Positions 1-13,000 of a DNA stretch of 64,000 nt are shown one piece after another. Both the position numbers and the translations under genes were made by a program. The notes beneath the pieces are model-generated. The model was not told the DNA's origin. It worked only from the letters and a program-made list of their open reading frames with translations, and did no database searches. The stretch's first letter is position 1. Every line of letters starts with the position of its first letter. The DNA is from Dromaius novaehollandiae (Eukaryota; Chordata; Aves; Casuariiformes; Dromaiidae): contig NC_088098.1 in assembly GCF_036370855.1 (NCBI RefSeq), positions 138,094,721 through 138,158,720 of the forward strand. The letters run 5' to 3'.

Positions 1-345
1 CGGCACAGGACACGGGAGAGGCCCCGGGAGATGTCCGGGCTGCCGTTTGGGAGCGGCAGGGCGCGGGGTGGGGAGGGGGCGGTTCGTGGGGCGGCGGGCG
101 GTGCCGCGGGGGCGCCGACCGCGGCCCCGGTCTCAGGGCCGGCGGGGGTGTGGCGAGGGCGAACCCGTGACGCCACCCGGGCGCGAGCGCAGGTAACGGC
201 CCCCGCTAGCACCGCCCCTCCGCCCGCGCTAGGCGGAGGTGGGGCGGGGGCAGAGGAGGGGACCCGGCGGCTCGAAGCCGTGTCCGTCGCAGCTGCTGCC
301 GCCCCGCGCGCGCCCCCATCTCCCGTCCCCGCCCCGCCCACGCAC

Positions 346-467
346 CTGGTCTCCTGGTTGCTGAATTTCTTGGTCACCACCTTGCCCAGGTCTAGCCCGA
401 GCCGGTCCGCCACGCGCTGGGACAGGTCCTGGTGCGAGCTGCCGCTGAAGAGCACGATGTTGGGCAT
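346..467 (-). CDS. PRPS2: PRPS2 exon 1, ribose-phosphate pyrophosphokinase 2 (partial)
   Basis: This is coding exon 1 of phosphoribosyl pyrophosphate synthetase 2, the cytosolic enzyme that transfers pyrophosphate from ATP to ribose 5-phosphate. Its product, PRPP, feeds purine, pyrimidine and NAD synthesis. The ATG at 467-465 sits in a CCGCC context, and 40 codons follow (starting [20 protein letters not shown], ending KKFSNQET). Two bases, AG, then precede the donor GTGCGT at 345. V5-L6 and QRVADRLG fit PRPS2 rather than PRPS1, which has KIF and QKIADRLG. The split AG codon fits Ser41 of PRPS2, against Cys in PRPS1. Residue 26 is Asp where mammals have Glu. Exons 2 onward lie beyond base 1. 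Confidence 0.97.
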
Positions 468-620
468 GGCGGGTGAGGCGGGGGCAAGAGCGGGCAGGGC
501 TCGAGGCGCTAGCGAGGACGAAAGAGAGCGCGGCCACCACGGCGCGGGGTCAAATAAGCGGCGCTGCGGGCCCGCCCCCTCCCCGCCGGGAGGAGGGGGG
601 AGGGGCGGGGCGCCGGGGGC
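468..620 (-). promoter_or_regulatory. PRPS2: PRPS2 5'UTR and core promoter with TATA-like and TOP-like elements
   Basis: On the minus strand an AT element TTATTTGA lies at 557-550 inside otherwise GC-rich DNA. About 29 bases downstream is the pyrimidine run CTCTCTTTC (528-520), a good position for a start site. If transcription begins there, the 5'UTR is about 61 nt. GC boxes (GGGCGG type, both orientations) cluster around 570-620. The start site is inferred; there is no transcript evidence in the sequence. Mammalian PRPS2 mRNA is known to carry a pyrimidine-rich translational element in its 5'UTR. Confidence 0.6.
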
Positions 621-820
621 GGCCGTTGACGGGGGGCCGTTAGGGGCGCAGGTAGCGCGGGGGGCCCTTAGGTGGCCGAGAGGCGACGTTAGGAGGCGGC
701 AGAGCCGGGCCGGGCCGGGACGCAGGCAGCACCCACAGCGCCTGCTCCTTGCCCTGTCAGCCCTGCCCGGCCCAGCCCCCTTGCCAAGGCGCGGTCCGTG
801 CCCGCTCTGAGGAAAGCGCT

Positions 821-3800
821 CAGGTCCTGGGTTGGAGCAGTGAGCCTTAGGCTAGGTTTTCCCTCAGACAGGCACAGCCCTGCCTCTGCTTCCCTTTCGT
901 GCCTCCTAGAGATGCACAAATGGCAGCTCTCAACACGCTGTTTAGGTGTGTGGGTATTTATCGTTCAGGTGACACTGTCACCTTGAAAGCAATCACTGAA
1001 AACAGCTATAGCTAGGTATATACTTAATTACGTGGATATCTAAGTAGTTTTAGCTACTGCAGCTGTCCCTGAATAACCTGCAGTCGTTTCTATATATACC
1101 ATGCATTTTCCATTATTTTTCTTTAATGTTGCTTAGAAATTGGCTCTGCTTACAAATTACCGTCAGAAAATTGAACAAAGACAAAAAAGTTTTAGTTTTT
1201 AGCTAGAGTAATTGTAGGCTTATATATAAAAATAATAAAAATTGCATTGGGTAAATGACTGAAGAGTTTTTCAGTGTTTTCCAAGCTTTTCCTTAGAGGA
1301 GCAGGGTCTTGAACAGTTGCTTACTAATGCTCTATCAGTGGGATTATTCATGATCAGTTAAACTCCAGTGTTCCATAGTCCAGATTTACTGACAGTTTTA
1401 GAGCTGGTCAGAAGATCCTATCAAAGTGCTTTTTCAGCTGAATACTAGATTTTCAACAAAGCAAACTTTTCTTGAAAAAGAACTTTCTTTAGAACAGAAA
1501 TTTCTCCATCAAAAAAAAAATTTATTTCCAAAACTGAATGTTTTGGCCTAGAGTTGAGTAATAGATAGTTTGAGTTAGGGAGTTATGGATTAATAGCTTT
1601 GGTTGCTCGTGCTCCTGTTGTCTGTGATCTCAGCCAGCCAGCCAGATATTTCCACAGGTCATGGATACTTCTTGCTAAATTTTGTATCACTGCAGATACA
1701 ATATAACCAGAGGACACAGCTTGTGGACAAGAATGAGAACAGTAAGTATTATGAATTACCACAGTGTAATGTCAGAATCTATTTCAGTATTTGATACCTT
1801 GCCAAAACCTCAACATATGAGATGTTTTTATATGGCTCCTTCACCCTTCTGCACTTTTTTTATATTTTCTCTCTATGCAATAAAAAAGGCATTAATTGTC
1901 AACACTCTAAAGCTGATAGCATTTGAAAGTCAAACCTGTGTTTTTTCCAGTTCATACCTTGTCTTCAACAACTAATTTTGTAGGCCACGTTTTGTTCTTG
2001 GTTACCTGCAACTACTAGTTTTGCCAGCTGTTGGGATTTCATTGTGCTTTTTAACAGCTGTCGTTTTTCTAAAATCATTCAACTTCCGTGACAGGAGATT
2101 TCAGCTTTTGTTAAGATTGCACATTTCTAATGTGCGAAAAAGAATACTCACAGATATGACCCAGGGATTATCAAAACTAAAAGCCGTGACAGGCAGAAAA
2201 GGGTAATTTAACTTCAAAATAATAAAATAAAGGAAAACCAACCTTCACTCTGGACTCAAACCAACACCAGAACATTTGAAATAGTCTGCAAAAGACAAGA
2301 AAAGAAGTTGAGCTGCCCAGAGCTGGACATCTCTGACTGACTGAAGAAGCTGCAAGCACAGAAATCTCCATATCAGCCAGCCAAGCAAACTGTTGAGGAG
2401 AGGCTACCAAGAAGCTGGAAAAGTGAGCTGGCAGGAAAATATACTTCCTGGGCAGGGGTCTACTGGCATCTCACATTCAACCCACTCAGTCTTTGTCAAA
2501 GTCAAATCATCTTCACAAAACCTTTTTTTTTTTTTTAAATAAATTCTGAGGAAAAAAGCAATAGAAGCAAAAAAAAAAATCCCTAAGAGATTTTTAGCTT
2601 AGTTTCCAGAAATCAGAGGCTAAATATATGAAATTAGAATTCTTTTAAGTTAAAAATGATTTTTTTTTACATTTATTAATAGATCTGAATTGCTGGGTTT
2701 TATTTGTAGGTTTAGCAGCACTCAGCCTTACAGTATACAGTGACCTAGCTCACTTGGTGCATATCCTTATCTGCTTTCTTTTTTCCAGGGTATTTAGTTA
2801 AAACTCTTGTCACATGGAAGTTATATACTTGCTGACTTAACTGGATATTCAAACACTTCTTTTCAGCGTGATTAGCAAAAACACACTAAGATTCTTGTGC
2901 TAATTACTGTTCATCCTATAGCTACAACATATAAACAGCAGTCAATTAAACTATCTGTGGAGGCTGATGTACAAAAGAAATGTTCTGGCTGACATGCACA
3001 GTATGGCTACCTTTTCTGTGATTGTAACAGACTAAAATAGTGGACCAGAATTCAAAAACTGATGTCATCACTGCTTGAAGCTGAGTGTTTGCTTTGCACT
3101 GTTTTAGAGCAAAAATCAAAAATAAATAAATGAGAACTATAAGGTAACTACCTACCTAACAGTAGAAAGTAAAACTTGATGTCTTCCTTTTATCATCATG
3201 TTGTTGGTAGAAGTAGTGTTACCTGATGTAATATCAGGTATTTTCTTTGGTTCTGGGAGTTGGGTTTTTTTGTTTTGTTTTTTTTTTTTGACCTTTGATC
3301 AGCAGAGAACAAGAAAATGCTATTTCCTGGTAACTAGATGCTAGCAAATATTGTTCAGGTTAGCCATAGTAAAGACTTGCAGGTGCATCAATTACCAGTC
3401 AACTGGAACTGAGAAAGCATATGTAATTCTGCTGCTGCAGCAGAAAGCCCTTCAAGCAAATGTATAAGAGCAAAATAAAAACAACAGAACTTAAAATATC
3501 AGAATCAGAAATCAAACTACCTGGGATTCTAGTTTACAGAAAACTGTGATGTTTTCACCCATCTTAGTTTTATTTCTGGTACACAGTTTTGCAAATCTTC
3601 CCATATAGCTCACTCTGCGATCTCCTGTCAGTTCCCGTATGAAAAGCTGTTACACTCTGAAAAAAGATCACGCAACGTAACATACGGGTTTTGTAGTTTT
3701 TGTATCATAATTACTTCTGTTTTTTTTTTTTTTTTCCAAATTACAAAATATCTTTATTCCAGTTGGGGGAAAAAAAAACCCTACAAAATCCAGCCATTTA

Positions 3801-6800
3801 AAAAAACACAGACAAAATCCCTGTTGGGTCCCCAGAAATACAACCTGAATAGCAAACTGTTTCATTACTTCCTTTCACAGTCATAGTTTGCAAAAGATTC
3901 CATTGGCCAATTTTTGCCCTCAGTTACATCATTTCATTGTCAAATGTTAACAAATCATGGCTCAGGTCTCAAAAGAGTTAATCCTGAAAATCTGAGATTT
4001 AAAATAAACAGTTGCAGGATATTTTTATTTGTCTTGTGGATTTTTAACTGTTAGTGTACATTTGGGTCATGATTTCAAGATTTTCTCAGAATCTTCTTTA
4101 AAAAATGAAAGCTAATATTTGCCTCTAATCATTTGTCTCCAAGGGCTTTGGCTTGAAGATTAAACAGCAAATGCTGAAGGCCTTGATACAGAATAGCAGC
4201 AGCTGACAATATTACAGTCACACCTGTCCAAATCTATTATCTCTACATTTTGTGACCTATGCTTCTGTTACCTTCAAATGCTGATCTAGTTCTTCCAAAA
4301 CTTGTTCTATCCTGTGAATATAAATATAGAAAAACATGTTAAATGAATAATGCCTCCAAGAAGGCATAAGGTCATCAGACCTCTATAGCTCTTCCTACCT
4401 CCCAATAACCTAGCATGTTCTTCGTGATCCTGGCCCCCTACTCCTCCCAAATTGCCCCAGATGTTCCCAACTTCCACATATCTCCAGTCATCTCTGTTGT
4501 ACTCCCAGCTGTCTTCCAAAGCCCCATTGCTTCCCTACTTTGATCTTTGGCTTCCAGTTTCCCTGATTGTTTCTAATATTACCTCCAGATATTTTCTGAA
4601 AATTGCATATTTCAGCTGCTGCTTCTCTTTCAGATCCACTGCTCTATCATATACTATTCAGCTGCTCATAAAATCTCTTTGATCACTTAGCTCCACTTTT
4701 CTTTGTGAGGACATACAGCTCCTATTGTTTCATCTACTTTATTCTATAAAGAAGCTTAATGCTCTTCATACATTTATTCTGAACAAAGATGCTAAGTCAA
4801 GCATTTCATAAATTTCTCCTTATCCTCATCATAACACCCCTTTCTCAGTTCTACCCATGACCTAACAAATGGTATCTAATATGATGCACTAGCAGTGGGG
4901 AGAAAAGAAATAATTTTCAAACTACAAGTTATATTAACTATTCACTGTATGCTTTTTATGTCAGGACGTTTTCACATCAGTGGCCTTAACTGTTCTTAAC
5001 CCTATCCTTATCTCCCTAGTGATGTTCTCTTTCCTCTCTTACAGATTCTCACTTAGACTGCCTTTAACTGAACAACAGAAAATATCTCTTGGTGCCGAGA
5101 AACTTTCTTTCCCTGGAAAATTTGTCACTGTTTTTCTAATCTCAGCTTTGAGGTCCCAAATGCAGTAAGAAATCACTTCCTTATTCTTGTAGTTATAACA
5201 GAATGAATGAATGTATGTCACATCATAATGCAGTTTCCCCAAATGGCTTATAAGCTGCCTTTCACAGTTCTCATATCTAAAAAGCTATACCTGTGATACA
5301 TGGTTTGTCCTGAGCACAAATTGTCTGCCACATTATAGTGGCAAAAATGATCTATTGAAGATTTTTTGTAGGTACTGTAGATATTGCTATGGGGAAAGGG
5401 GCCACACTAGGTGTTTTCTTAAGATCCTTTTAAAGTCTTTTTTTCTATAATGCTACTACTATTCTGGATTTTATTGCTGCTAGGAGTTTCTCATGGGTTA
5501 TGCAATAACGATTCCTGATCATTTAGACTTTTCCATATTAAGCCATCATATACTCATGACTTTGTGTTCAATGTGTCAGTGCTTCTTTCAGACTGTAATT
5601 ACTAGCTTTTATGTCCGTTATGGAAGGGTTCTGTTGAAGGGTTTTTTTCATTTTTTGCTGCAACATCTCTTTTCAACTGTTACATTACCCTTGGCTAACT
5701 GTTGAAGTGGTTTCTCATGATGAACCAGTAGTGGATTCTCATACAGTAGAAAAAATTAAAAAAACTTAAAACCTGCCATGTATTAATTTTTTCTTGTCCA
5801 GCCAGCTTTGTTACACATTTGCTTTCTTCTAAAGATGACATCACAGTTCCTCAAGCTTTTGGTGAAATTTATCCCTGCTAGGAAGCTCCAAGCTGAAGGA
5901 AGTCATTTACTCAGTAAAAAGCAACCTGATTCCCCTTGTTTAGTCCTAACAGTTTAGACTGAGATCCTCCAATTTGGGTTTCCAAGTGAATCATGAAACA
6001 TTTTTTTTTTTTGCACAAAGATTTAGTTCCTACCAGCAGGTCATATCTCAACTCTTTCTAGGAAAACATTCATATGTTGTTTTAATTCCTTTCTTGTTTT
6101 AAATCTTTTTTCAAGTGTTTGTAGAACTTTCAGTTCCTATTTTATCTCTTACTTTAATTCCTTTTCACCCTTTTTTTTCTTTCTACCGTGATTTGCCCAT
6201 TGGAGTTCGAAAGGAACATTAGCTCATAATCTTCTTCCTTGAAAGCTCATTTTTCACTTCGAATAACAGGGCTTTTACCTTTGATTCCCCCAGTTAGTCA
6301 ACAGCCAGTCTTCATCATCTTCTGTGTTATCACTTGTATAAGTAGGTAAACACAAGAAAGCAGGCTAATCTTGGAACTAAATATTACTTTATAATGTCTG
6401 TATGTAAACAAGATTTTATCAAAGGGTTACTTCACAAAACACAAGCAATAGGAACTACACTAATGGAAAAAGAAGTATATCAGCAAACTGAGGTGGAAAG
6501 AGGGAGCAGATCAATACACATCATCCTTTCAAGGTCTCAAAGTCAAAAACCAAAGTTGTCTATAAAACTGTTTTCTCTCCCTTTTTAAAAAATGGAGAAA
6601 AAATAGCCTAGTTCAAGATAAAAGATTAAAGACTTCTTAAAAATTTATTTTGCAAGTCAAATGCCTGTGAATTCTGCTTCAGGCTGATTTGGAAAGTTTT
6701 AGTTTGCCTTTTATGCATCTTGGTTCTATCTCTGGGAGCCTTAGGACTCCATCCAGCCTGCCAGACTGTCTGCTTGTTCTCCACTCTAATCTTCCACTAA

Positions 6801-9009
6801 ATCAACACCTCTCCATGCAGTGTCTTAATTCTGTTAAACCACATTTTCCAAAAGAATACCATTCTGCATGGACATTTTTGACTGGCAAAAGGGAAGAAAT
6901 GAGAAGCAAAAAAGAGAAGAGGTCATGCTCTGAGACTGCACTCTTTTTAACATACCATACTTTCACAACCACAGGCACTTGCTTTTGGGTGTGGTCAGAG
7001 GCAGAATAACAGATATCTGGGTCAGATTTGATCTGACCCACTATAGCTTTTCTTATGTTGTTGCATTATATTCTTATAAAAATCTTAAGGGTCATCTTTA
7101 TTTGGTGATAAGGCTTTAATTGCATCTGCTTAACCTGACATATCTTCTGTAGAACTCTGTTCACAGATTTACCATATCTGAAATACTGTAGCATTTGAAA
7201 GTACCATTTTCAATAGCTTATCTTTTTTTCTCAATGAAAAGTCAACAATATTTATAGTTAAAGCCACAAAGAACACATCATTTCAAATATTTAAACCAAT
7301 TAACTCATTGAATAACTTGTGTTCAACTTACCTCTGAGGTGTTGTGGACTCAGCTCTCTCTTGAGATACCAGTATCATAGTCATCAGATGCTCTTCAGTT
7401 CCTTTTGTCCTTCCAGCATTGTGTCTTGGAACCTGTTTTGGTCATTGGTTAACTTAATCTTGTTAGCTATGGGTAGGAAGGGAGAAACTTCATTAAGCCT
7501 GGACAGGTCACGGCCACCATTATGACTAAGAAAAGGTAAAGGCGGAAGTCAAGGTTTTGATGGTTAAAGCTCCTTTTAGGAAAGACTTAGGTGTGCCCTG
7601 TTAACTGAGGAGCAAAAATGCAAGACACAATAGAAAGACTGCCAATGTTCATGTCAAGAACGTGTATACTTTCTGTGAAGTTCAAGAAGATGAGTTCAAG
7701 AGATGAGATGCAGGTCTGTTAAACCACAAAAATCTGCAAAGTATGAATCAGGAGAAGGAGGAGGGACTTTTCAAACTGTCAGCAGAACTCTACAGAAGAC
7801 AGAACCTAGTGGTACACAGAGTCTTCAAATATACTGGAAAAGCAAATGTACAGGATTCGGAAGCATCATCTATACTAGCAAATTAAACATATCCAAGAAT
7901 GTTCCTTGGTACCAGGGCAAAGTGGCATGTAACAAAGTAAAAAAATCTCTCATTTTCCAAAACAGTGTCTGTATGCAAACTGCAGACTGCCTAGTGGAAC
8001 AAGCCCCACAGTGGCTACCTGCTGAACTGTCCCCAAGAAACACTTGAGGAAAGCAGTATTTGGAAGGGCCAAGCTTACATCAGGGAACATTCTAACAGTT
8101 TATTAGCACAAAGGATCATGCTCCAAAGATCAGTGGTACTCTTAGATGTGCCTAGATCTCCTAGTATATGCACAGACAGCTAGCCCAGTAAGCTTTTAGG
8201 GCAATGATTCCCCACCCCGACCCACCTTCCCCAAAATCTAGAAGCTGCTACTGGTGAAGTGGCTATTTTTGATATTGTTGTCCCCAGAAAATGACTGAAA
8301 ATATAGAAGTGGGAAGCAAGCTTGGGGAAAGCGAATGAGAAGACTTCATTATTATAAGGAGAGGTAGGTGTCAGAGGATTAGAATAAAAATAAAGCAAAC
8401 TGTAACAAACTCAAGGATCTGGCAGAGGGAGTCTTCTGGGAACTTAATTTAAATGACGGCTGCCAGGAAGGTAGCAGTAACTGAAAAGGGCCTTAAATGG
8501 ACAACAGCAAACTGCTCTGACGGAAGACAGAAAGCAGCATAAGAAATCACTGTGGCTGTACCAAGAGTTTTTTAACAACCTGAGAATCAAAGAGAAATCA
8601 TGCAAGGCACATAGCCATGCATCCATAAATATGAAGGAGTCAATATAAAAGATTAATATAGGGTTAAAATCAAAAGAGTTAAAGGGCATAGAAAGGGTCA
8701 GAAAAAGGGAAATAGAAGCTCAATTGCTTACCAAGAAAGGAAAACTCTCCTGGAGTTAATTCAGATTTTGACAAGCTGATTTAGCTCTGGAAGTCCCTAT
8801 CTCCACTGACTCTCAAGGGAGCCAAAGGCAATATTAGACATCTTTGTTCAGTGTCTGGAGGTAAGTGGGATTCTGGATGACAGTTTATTTTCAGTAGTCA
8901 AAAAGGATTGCTCTTCACAGAAGAAACAGAAAAGGGAGTGGGGGAGAAGAATGGCAAATGCAAATAGCCAAATGTAAAAATTCCTAGTATCCTAGTATCC
9001 TTATAGCCA
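821..9009. other. Intergenic, no gene recognised
   Basis: AT-rich spacer upstream of PRPS2. It contains only short chance open frames, several homopolymer runs (for example near 2522, 3280 and 3720) and a perfect 10-bp-arm hairpin at 7018-7040. A short tandem copy of a CCTAGTAT-type motif lies near 8985-9000. A stretch of somewhat higher complexity at 7500-8050 was examined as a possible processed pseudogene, but it matched no family I recognise. Confidence 0.6.
7018..7040. repeat. Perfect short inverted repeat
   Basis: Ten-base arms (TGGGTCAGAT and ATCTGACCCA) are separated by the 3-base loop TTG. No function is recognised. Confidence 0.8.
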
Positions 9010-10016
9010 AATTAGTGACATGTGGACTACAGAAGCAGATGATAAGTTGGGTGGAAAACTGGCTGGCTCATCAGGCTCAAAGTGTTGTGATCAACAGTAC
9101 ACAGTCCAGCTGGCAGCTGGTTACGATTTGTGTCTCTCAGAGATCAATAGTTGGATCAATACTGTTTAATTTCCTTATTAACAACCTGAACAAGGGGACA
9201 GAAGTGCACACTTGGGAAGTTCACAAATAATACCAAGTGGGAGTAGTGGTCGATATACTAGAGGGCAGGGCTGCTATTCAGAAGGACCTCAACAGGCTGT
9301 AGAAATGGGCTGACAGGAACTTCATGAAGCTCAACAAAGACAAGTGCAAAGTCTCACTCTGGGCCAATGGGTGAGAAAGCAGCATTGCAGAAAAGGACTT
9401 GGGGATCTGGTGGACACCAAGTTGAACATGAGCCAGCAATGCACCTTTGGGGCAAAGGCCAACAGCATCCTGGGCTGCGTTAGCAAGAGTGTTGCCAGCA
9501 GTTCAAGGGAGGTGATCCCCTCCCCCCATGCAGCACCTGTGAGACCCCATCCAGAGGGCTGTGCCCAGCTTTGGGCTCTCCAGTACAAGAAAGACATTGG
9601 CACCCTGGAATGAGTCCAGCAGAGGGTCACCAAGCTGATTAGAGCTGAGGCTGAGAGATTTGGGCTTGTTTAGACTTAAGACCAGGGATCTTGCTGTGCT
9701 GTCTACAACTACCTAATGATTATAGAGAAAATAGCCAGACTCTTCTCAAAGGTGCATGGTGATAGGACAAGAGACAATGGATGCAAGCTGGAACATGGGG
9801 AATTCTGATTAAAGACAGGAGAAACTTTTCCCCTGGAGGGTGGTCAGACACTTGAACAGGTCAACAGAGAAGCTATGAAATCTTCAGCCGTGGAGATATT
9901 CAAAACTCAGCAAGTGCCTGAGCAACCCAAACTAACTGGACCTACTTTGAAGAGGAGATTGGACTGGATGACCTACCAAGTTCCCTTAAAACATGTATGA
10001 TTGTATGACTGTGAAA
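9010..10016 (+). mobile_element. CR1 LINE fragment, ORF2 reverse-transcriptase region to near the 3' end
   Basis: A 5'-truncated CR1 non-LTR retrotransposon in plus orientation. Early in the fragment, broken frames read like the CR1 reverse transcriptase (WVENWLAHQAQSVVI, then GSILFNFLINNLNKGT). Next comes the C-terminal ORF2 segment (DLVDTKLNMSQQCTFGAKA, SKSVASSSREV). The last part matches the CR1 3' region, including the stretch about gaining a two-line GGACTGGATGACCTACCAAG. Frameshifts and stops show it is dead. It shares diagnostic wording (GGAGGGTGGTCAGACACT) with the copy at 23.4 kb, so both probably belong to one subfamily. Confidence 0.9.
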
Positions 10017-10019
10017 AAA

Positions 10020-13000
10020 TGCTGATTGCTTTTGAAGACAGTCCAGAGCTGGGTATGCTAGATACCTGAGGGGAACCATCCCTTTCCTCTTCTCAGAAAC
10101 CATTTCCTCTGATACCTATTAACCTGCCTGTACTAGAAACTCATTATACTTACAGATTCCAACTAGGTTTCACATTAAATCATAATCTAAAAATATTTCT
10201 TCCATGTGGAAAACCCAAGGTGTTCCTATGACCTGACTCGTCCCTACCTGACAAAACCTAATGACAATAAAGGTGAAGTTGTGGCAAGCCTTACATGTAC
10301 AAGAGGCCAAAACACCTTTTTCCAGCAGCTTGAAGATTAGAGGTCCTCGTTGCCACCCCTTGAAATGATTCTTGGCCTAAAAGCATCTGAAGGAGTTTGT
10401 TTAGAAAAGAAATCTTTTGTCACTATTCTGCATTTCATTAGGAATCTTTTACCCATTTCCAGTAGTTCTGCTTACCTGTGCAGCACGGGGCAGGGGATCT
10501 CTGTGGTAAGAAATTAAAATTGGTCCATTAATTTAGATTTTCCATTTATTATAGGATTAATATTCTGCATGTAAGTGCTCTGTCAGTGACAGGTGCTTCA
10601 GAATTACTTAAATCACGAGCGCCTCTTAACAGTAGACTGCAGTAACCCCAAGACTTCATTTTGCAGGGGGGAGAATCCCCTAAGGTTTATTTGTTCCCTA
10701 CAGGTTTGCCCAGGATGCGAAAAATACAGGCAGTTCTCTCCAACAAACAAAGGTCAGTAGTGAGGATAAAAAAAACGTGCTGCTAAGTCTGGTCTGTTTC
10801 TCTAGGTATAAAAATAATAAATTTCAGCTAGGCTTACTATAGATTTTCAGTACTATGGAGAAAAGGATTGATTTTTTTTTTTTTCTCTAGACCTGAGCAT
10901 AATTGCTTGGGTACCACAAGCTTTAATTTCCTGCCATCAAGACTAATACAGTTCCAATAACTAACTGATCTGATTTCATTTGTCAGTCTTTCTCCTCTTC
11001 CTAATGAACAGAACAAAAACAAACTTTAAATGGTTTTCTTCCGTGTAAGATGACTTTATACATTTCCGCCCTAGTATTCTTATTGTTTGGGTTGAACATT
11101 CTTGTAAAAGGCAGAACATAATCTCTACTTGCAATTTAAGAGAAAACACATTACAGTCCTGTATGTTATTCCATGAAAAACCCCAGTGGAAGTACTGGGT
11201 TGGCTGGAATTAATTACAACTGTGTAATGGAAAAGTCAGGCTTTAAGTTGCTTTGGGAAGATCCGGCAATGTACTAGCCACTCCGAGGATTTTGTGCATG
11301 TCTTTATATTCTCAATTATTCTCACTTTCACAGAAGGTGTGTTTTTACCTCCATTTTATCACTTTCCGTTCACATAACATCCAGGTGCTCTGTATTCTAG
11401 TCTGGGTCTGATCTCAGCTGCATTGATACTGCATTTCAGCTTCGGGCAGAATTCACTCAGGAAGAGGAACAGGGAAGATGAAGGTGACTATACATGTGAA
11501 TTCACCGAGGCATTGCATGATCTGTTTTCCTTAAAATAATATATTAATAAATTGCAATCTTATGTAATGCTTTGGAAGTATTTCCCCTTTTCACAGTTTC
11601 AGAGCTAAATTCTTGAGTGCAAGGTCTTTGGGACTGGGACACTGTTTTCCTCTTATTTTTAGTACAAAAACTGTGCATTATGGACATTATCTGTTAGCTG
11701 ATGTCTTCGTCCCCTTCAATTAACTATGAAGATATTAAATTATAAAACCATATTAGCTTGCCTGTATTCAACTATGAATATAAAAATTAAAAATTATAGT
11801 TTCACAGCAGACTTTTGAGACCCATAAATAATTCACAAAAGACTATAATCTAAGCACTTCGTAGAATACGGCATAGATATCTGAACCTGAATTTCATGAT
11901 TTTCTTCTGGAGTAAATATGGAATTTCATGCAAAAAGTTACATGGCTTTGAAGGCTAAGCTCTTCAAATCTCCCCTTCCCCTAGAAAGAAAATCAAATGC
12001 AACATTTCCTCAAATGGATGTACACAGAACAATTGTCTCATTAGGGAGTGTGCACTTGTGTTCTTATGAGAGGGACACATGCCTATTTTCTTTTACTCTT
12101 TCAGCTGAGGCTGCTAATTGCCTTGCCTTTCTATGAGGAGGAATTGGTCCCTGCATTTTACAGATCCTGAAAAAGGTTTGGAAGATGACAGCCACCACAC
12201 AGCTCTGTGAATCTGCTTGCTTTACTTCAAGGTTTTGTCTTTGCAGAACAAGGACAGGGAATCCTTAGGATGCTGAAGAATAGTTGTAGTTCCACGTGGT
12301 ATTACTTATTTTCCCTGATATCCTTAAAAGTAGGGGAAGGTGATGCATGCCTCTTCCCTTCCTTCTCCTGCACAACCTGCCCACTCTCTCTGCAGTCACC
12401 AGACCACCTGGCAAAAGGGGACTGGGCAAAAGGTATATGGAAATGCTGCCATTTAGCTCCCTTCTATAGAGATGAAGTACACAGAGGCTAGGCATGAACT
12501 CTGAAATGGGGCAGAGGGCCTATCAAGAAAGGAGTCTAACTTGTATTTCCTTTTTACCCTTTGCAAACATTCTAATATTATCAGATTGACATTTATAAAG
12601 CCTTCAAGAGCTTCTGGAATCGATAAGAACCAAATATTATTGGTTATTGTTAGTCTGCAAGCAGGCCTAAGGCCTGTATCCAGAAATGGGCTCAGATTAA
12701 GACAGAAAAATGTCAATCCAATTTTCCTGCTGGGAGTAGCTTAATTTAGCTTGTTGGGAACCACAGAGAAGTTCAAAGTTCTTCAGTGGTTTTCCAAAGG
12801 CAGTTTCAGGCACTGTATCATCCTAACTATTTTTATTTTGTGCAAATATTTAAATCTGATTATTTATATATATATATATAAATAAAATTAGACTGCAATC
12901 AAATTAGAATGCCCAATTTCATTGTATTTCATTGTCATTCTGTGATGTTCTGGTACTGTAGTTTGTGATACTGTAAAAACAAGCAATATTTAGGATTCAG

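Larger units (their letters stand above)
1..820. promoter_or_regulatory. CpG island at the PRPS2 5' end
   Basis: The first roughly 800 bases are strongly GC-rich and dense in CpG, and they switch abruptly to AT-rich DNA after about 900. The island covers the start of PRPS2 intron 1, exon 1, the 5'UTR and the proximal promoter, as is usual for a vertebrate housekeeping gene. Long open frames on both strands here come from the scarcity of AT-rich stop codons and are not taken as genes. No divergent transcript on the plus strand can be supported from sequence alone. Confidence 0.85.

Noticed and set aside
31..810. A 259-codon plus-strand frame and other frames in the CpG island
   Set aside because: They lie antisense to PRPS2 exon 1 and in GC-rich DNA poor in stop codons. 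Composition is Gly/Ala/Pro/Arg-rich and no family is seen.
7500..8050. Possible processed pseudogene of a ribosomal protein
   Set aside because: The ATGACTAAGAAAAGG start looked like RPS26, but the following sequence does not match it, nor RPL36A, which was also tried.
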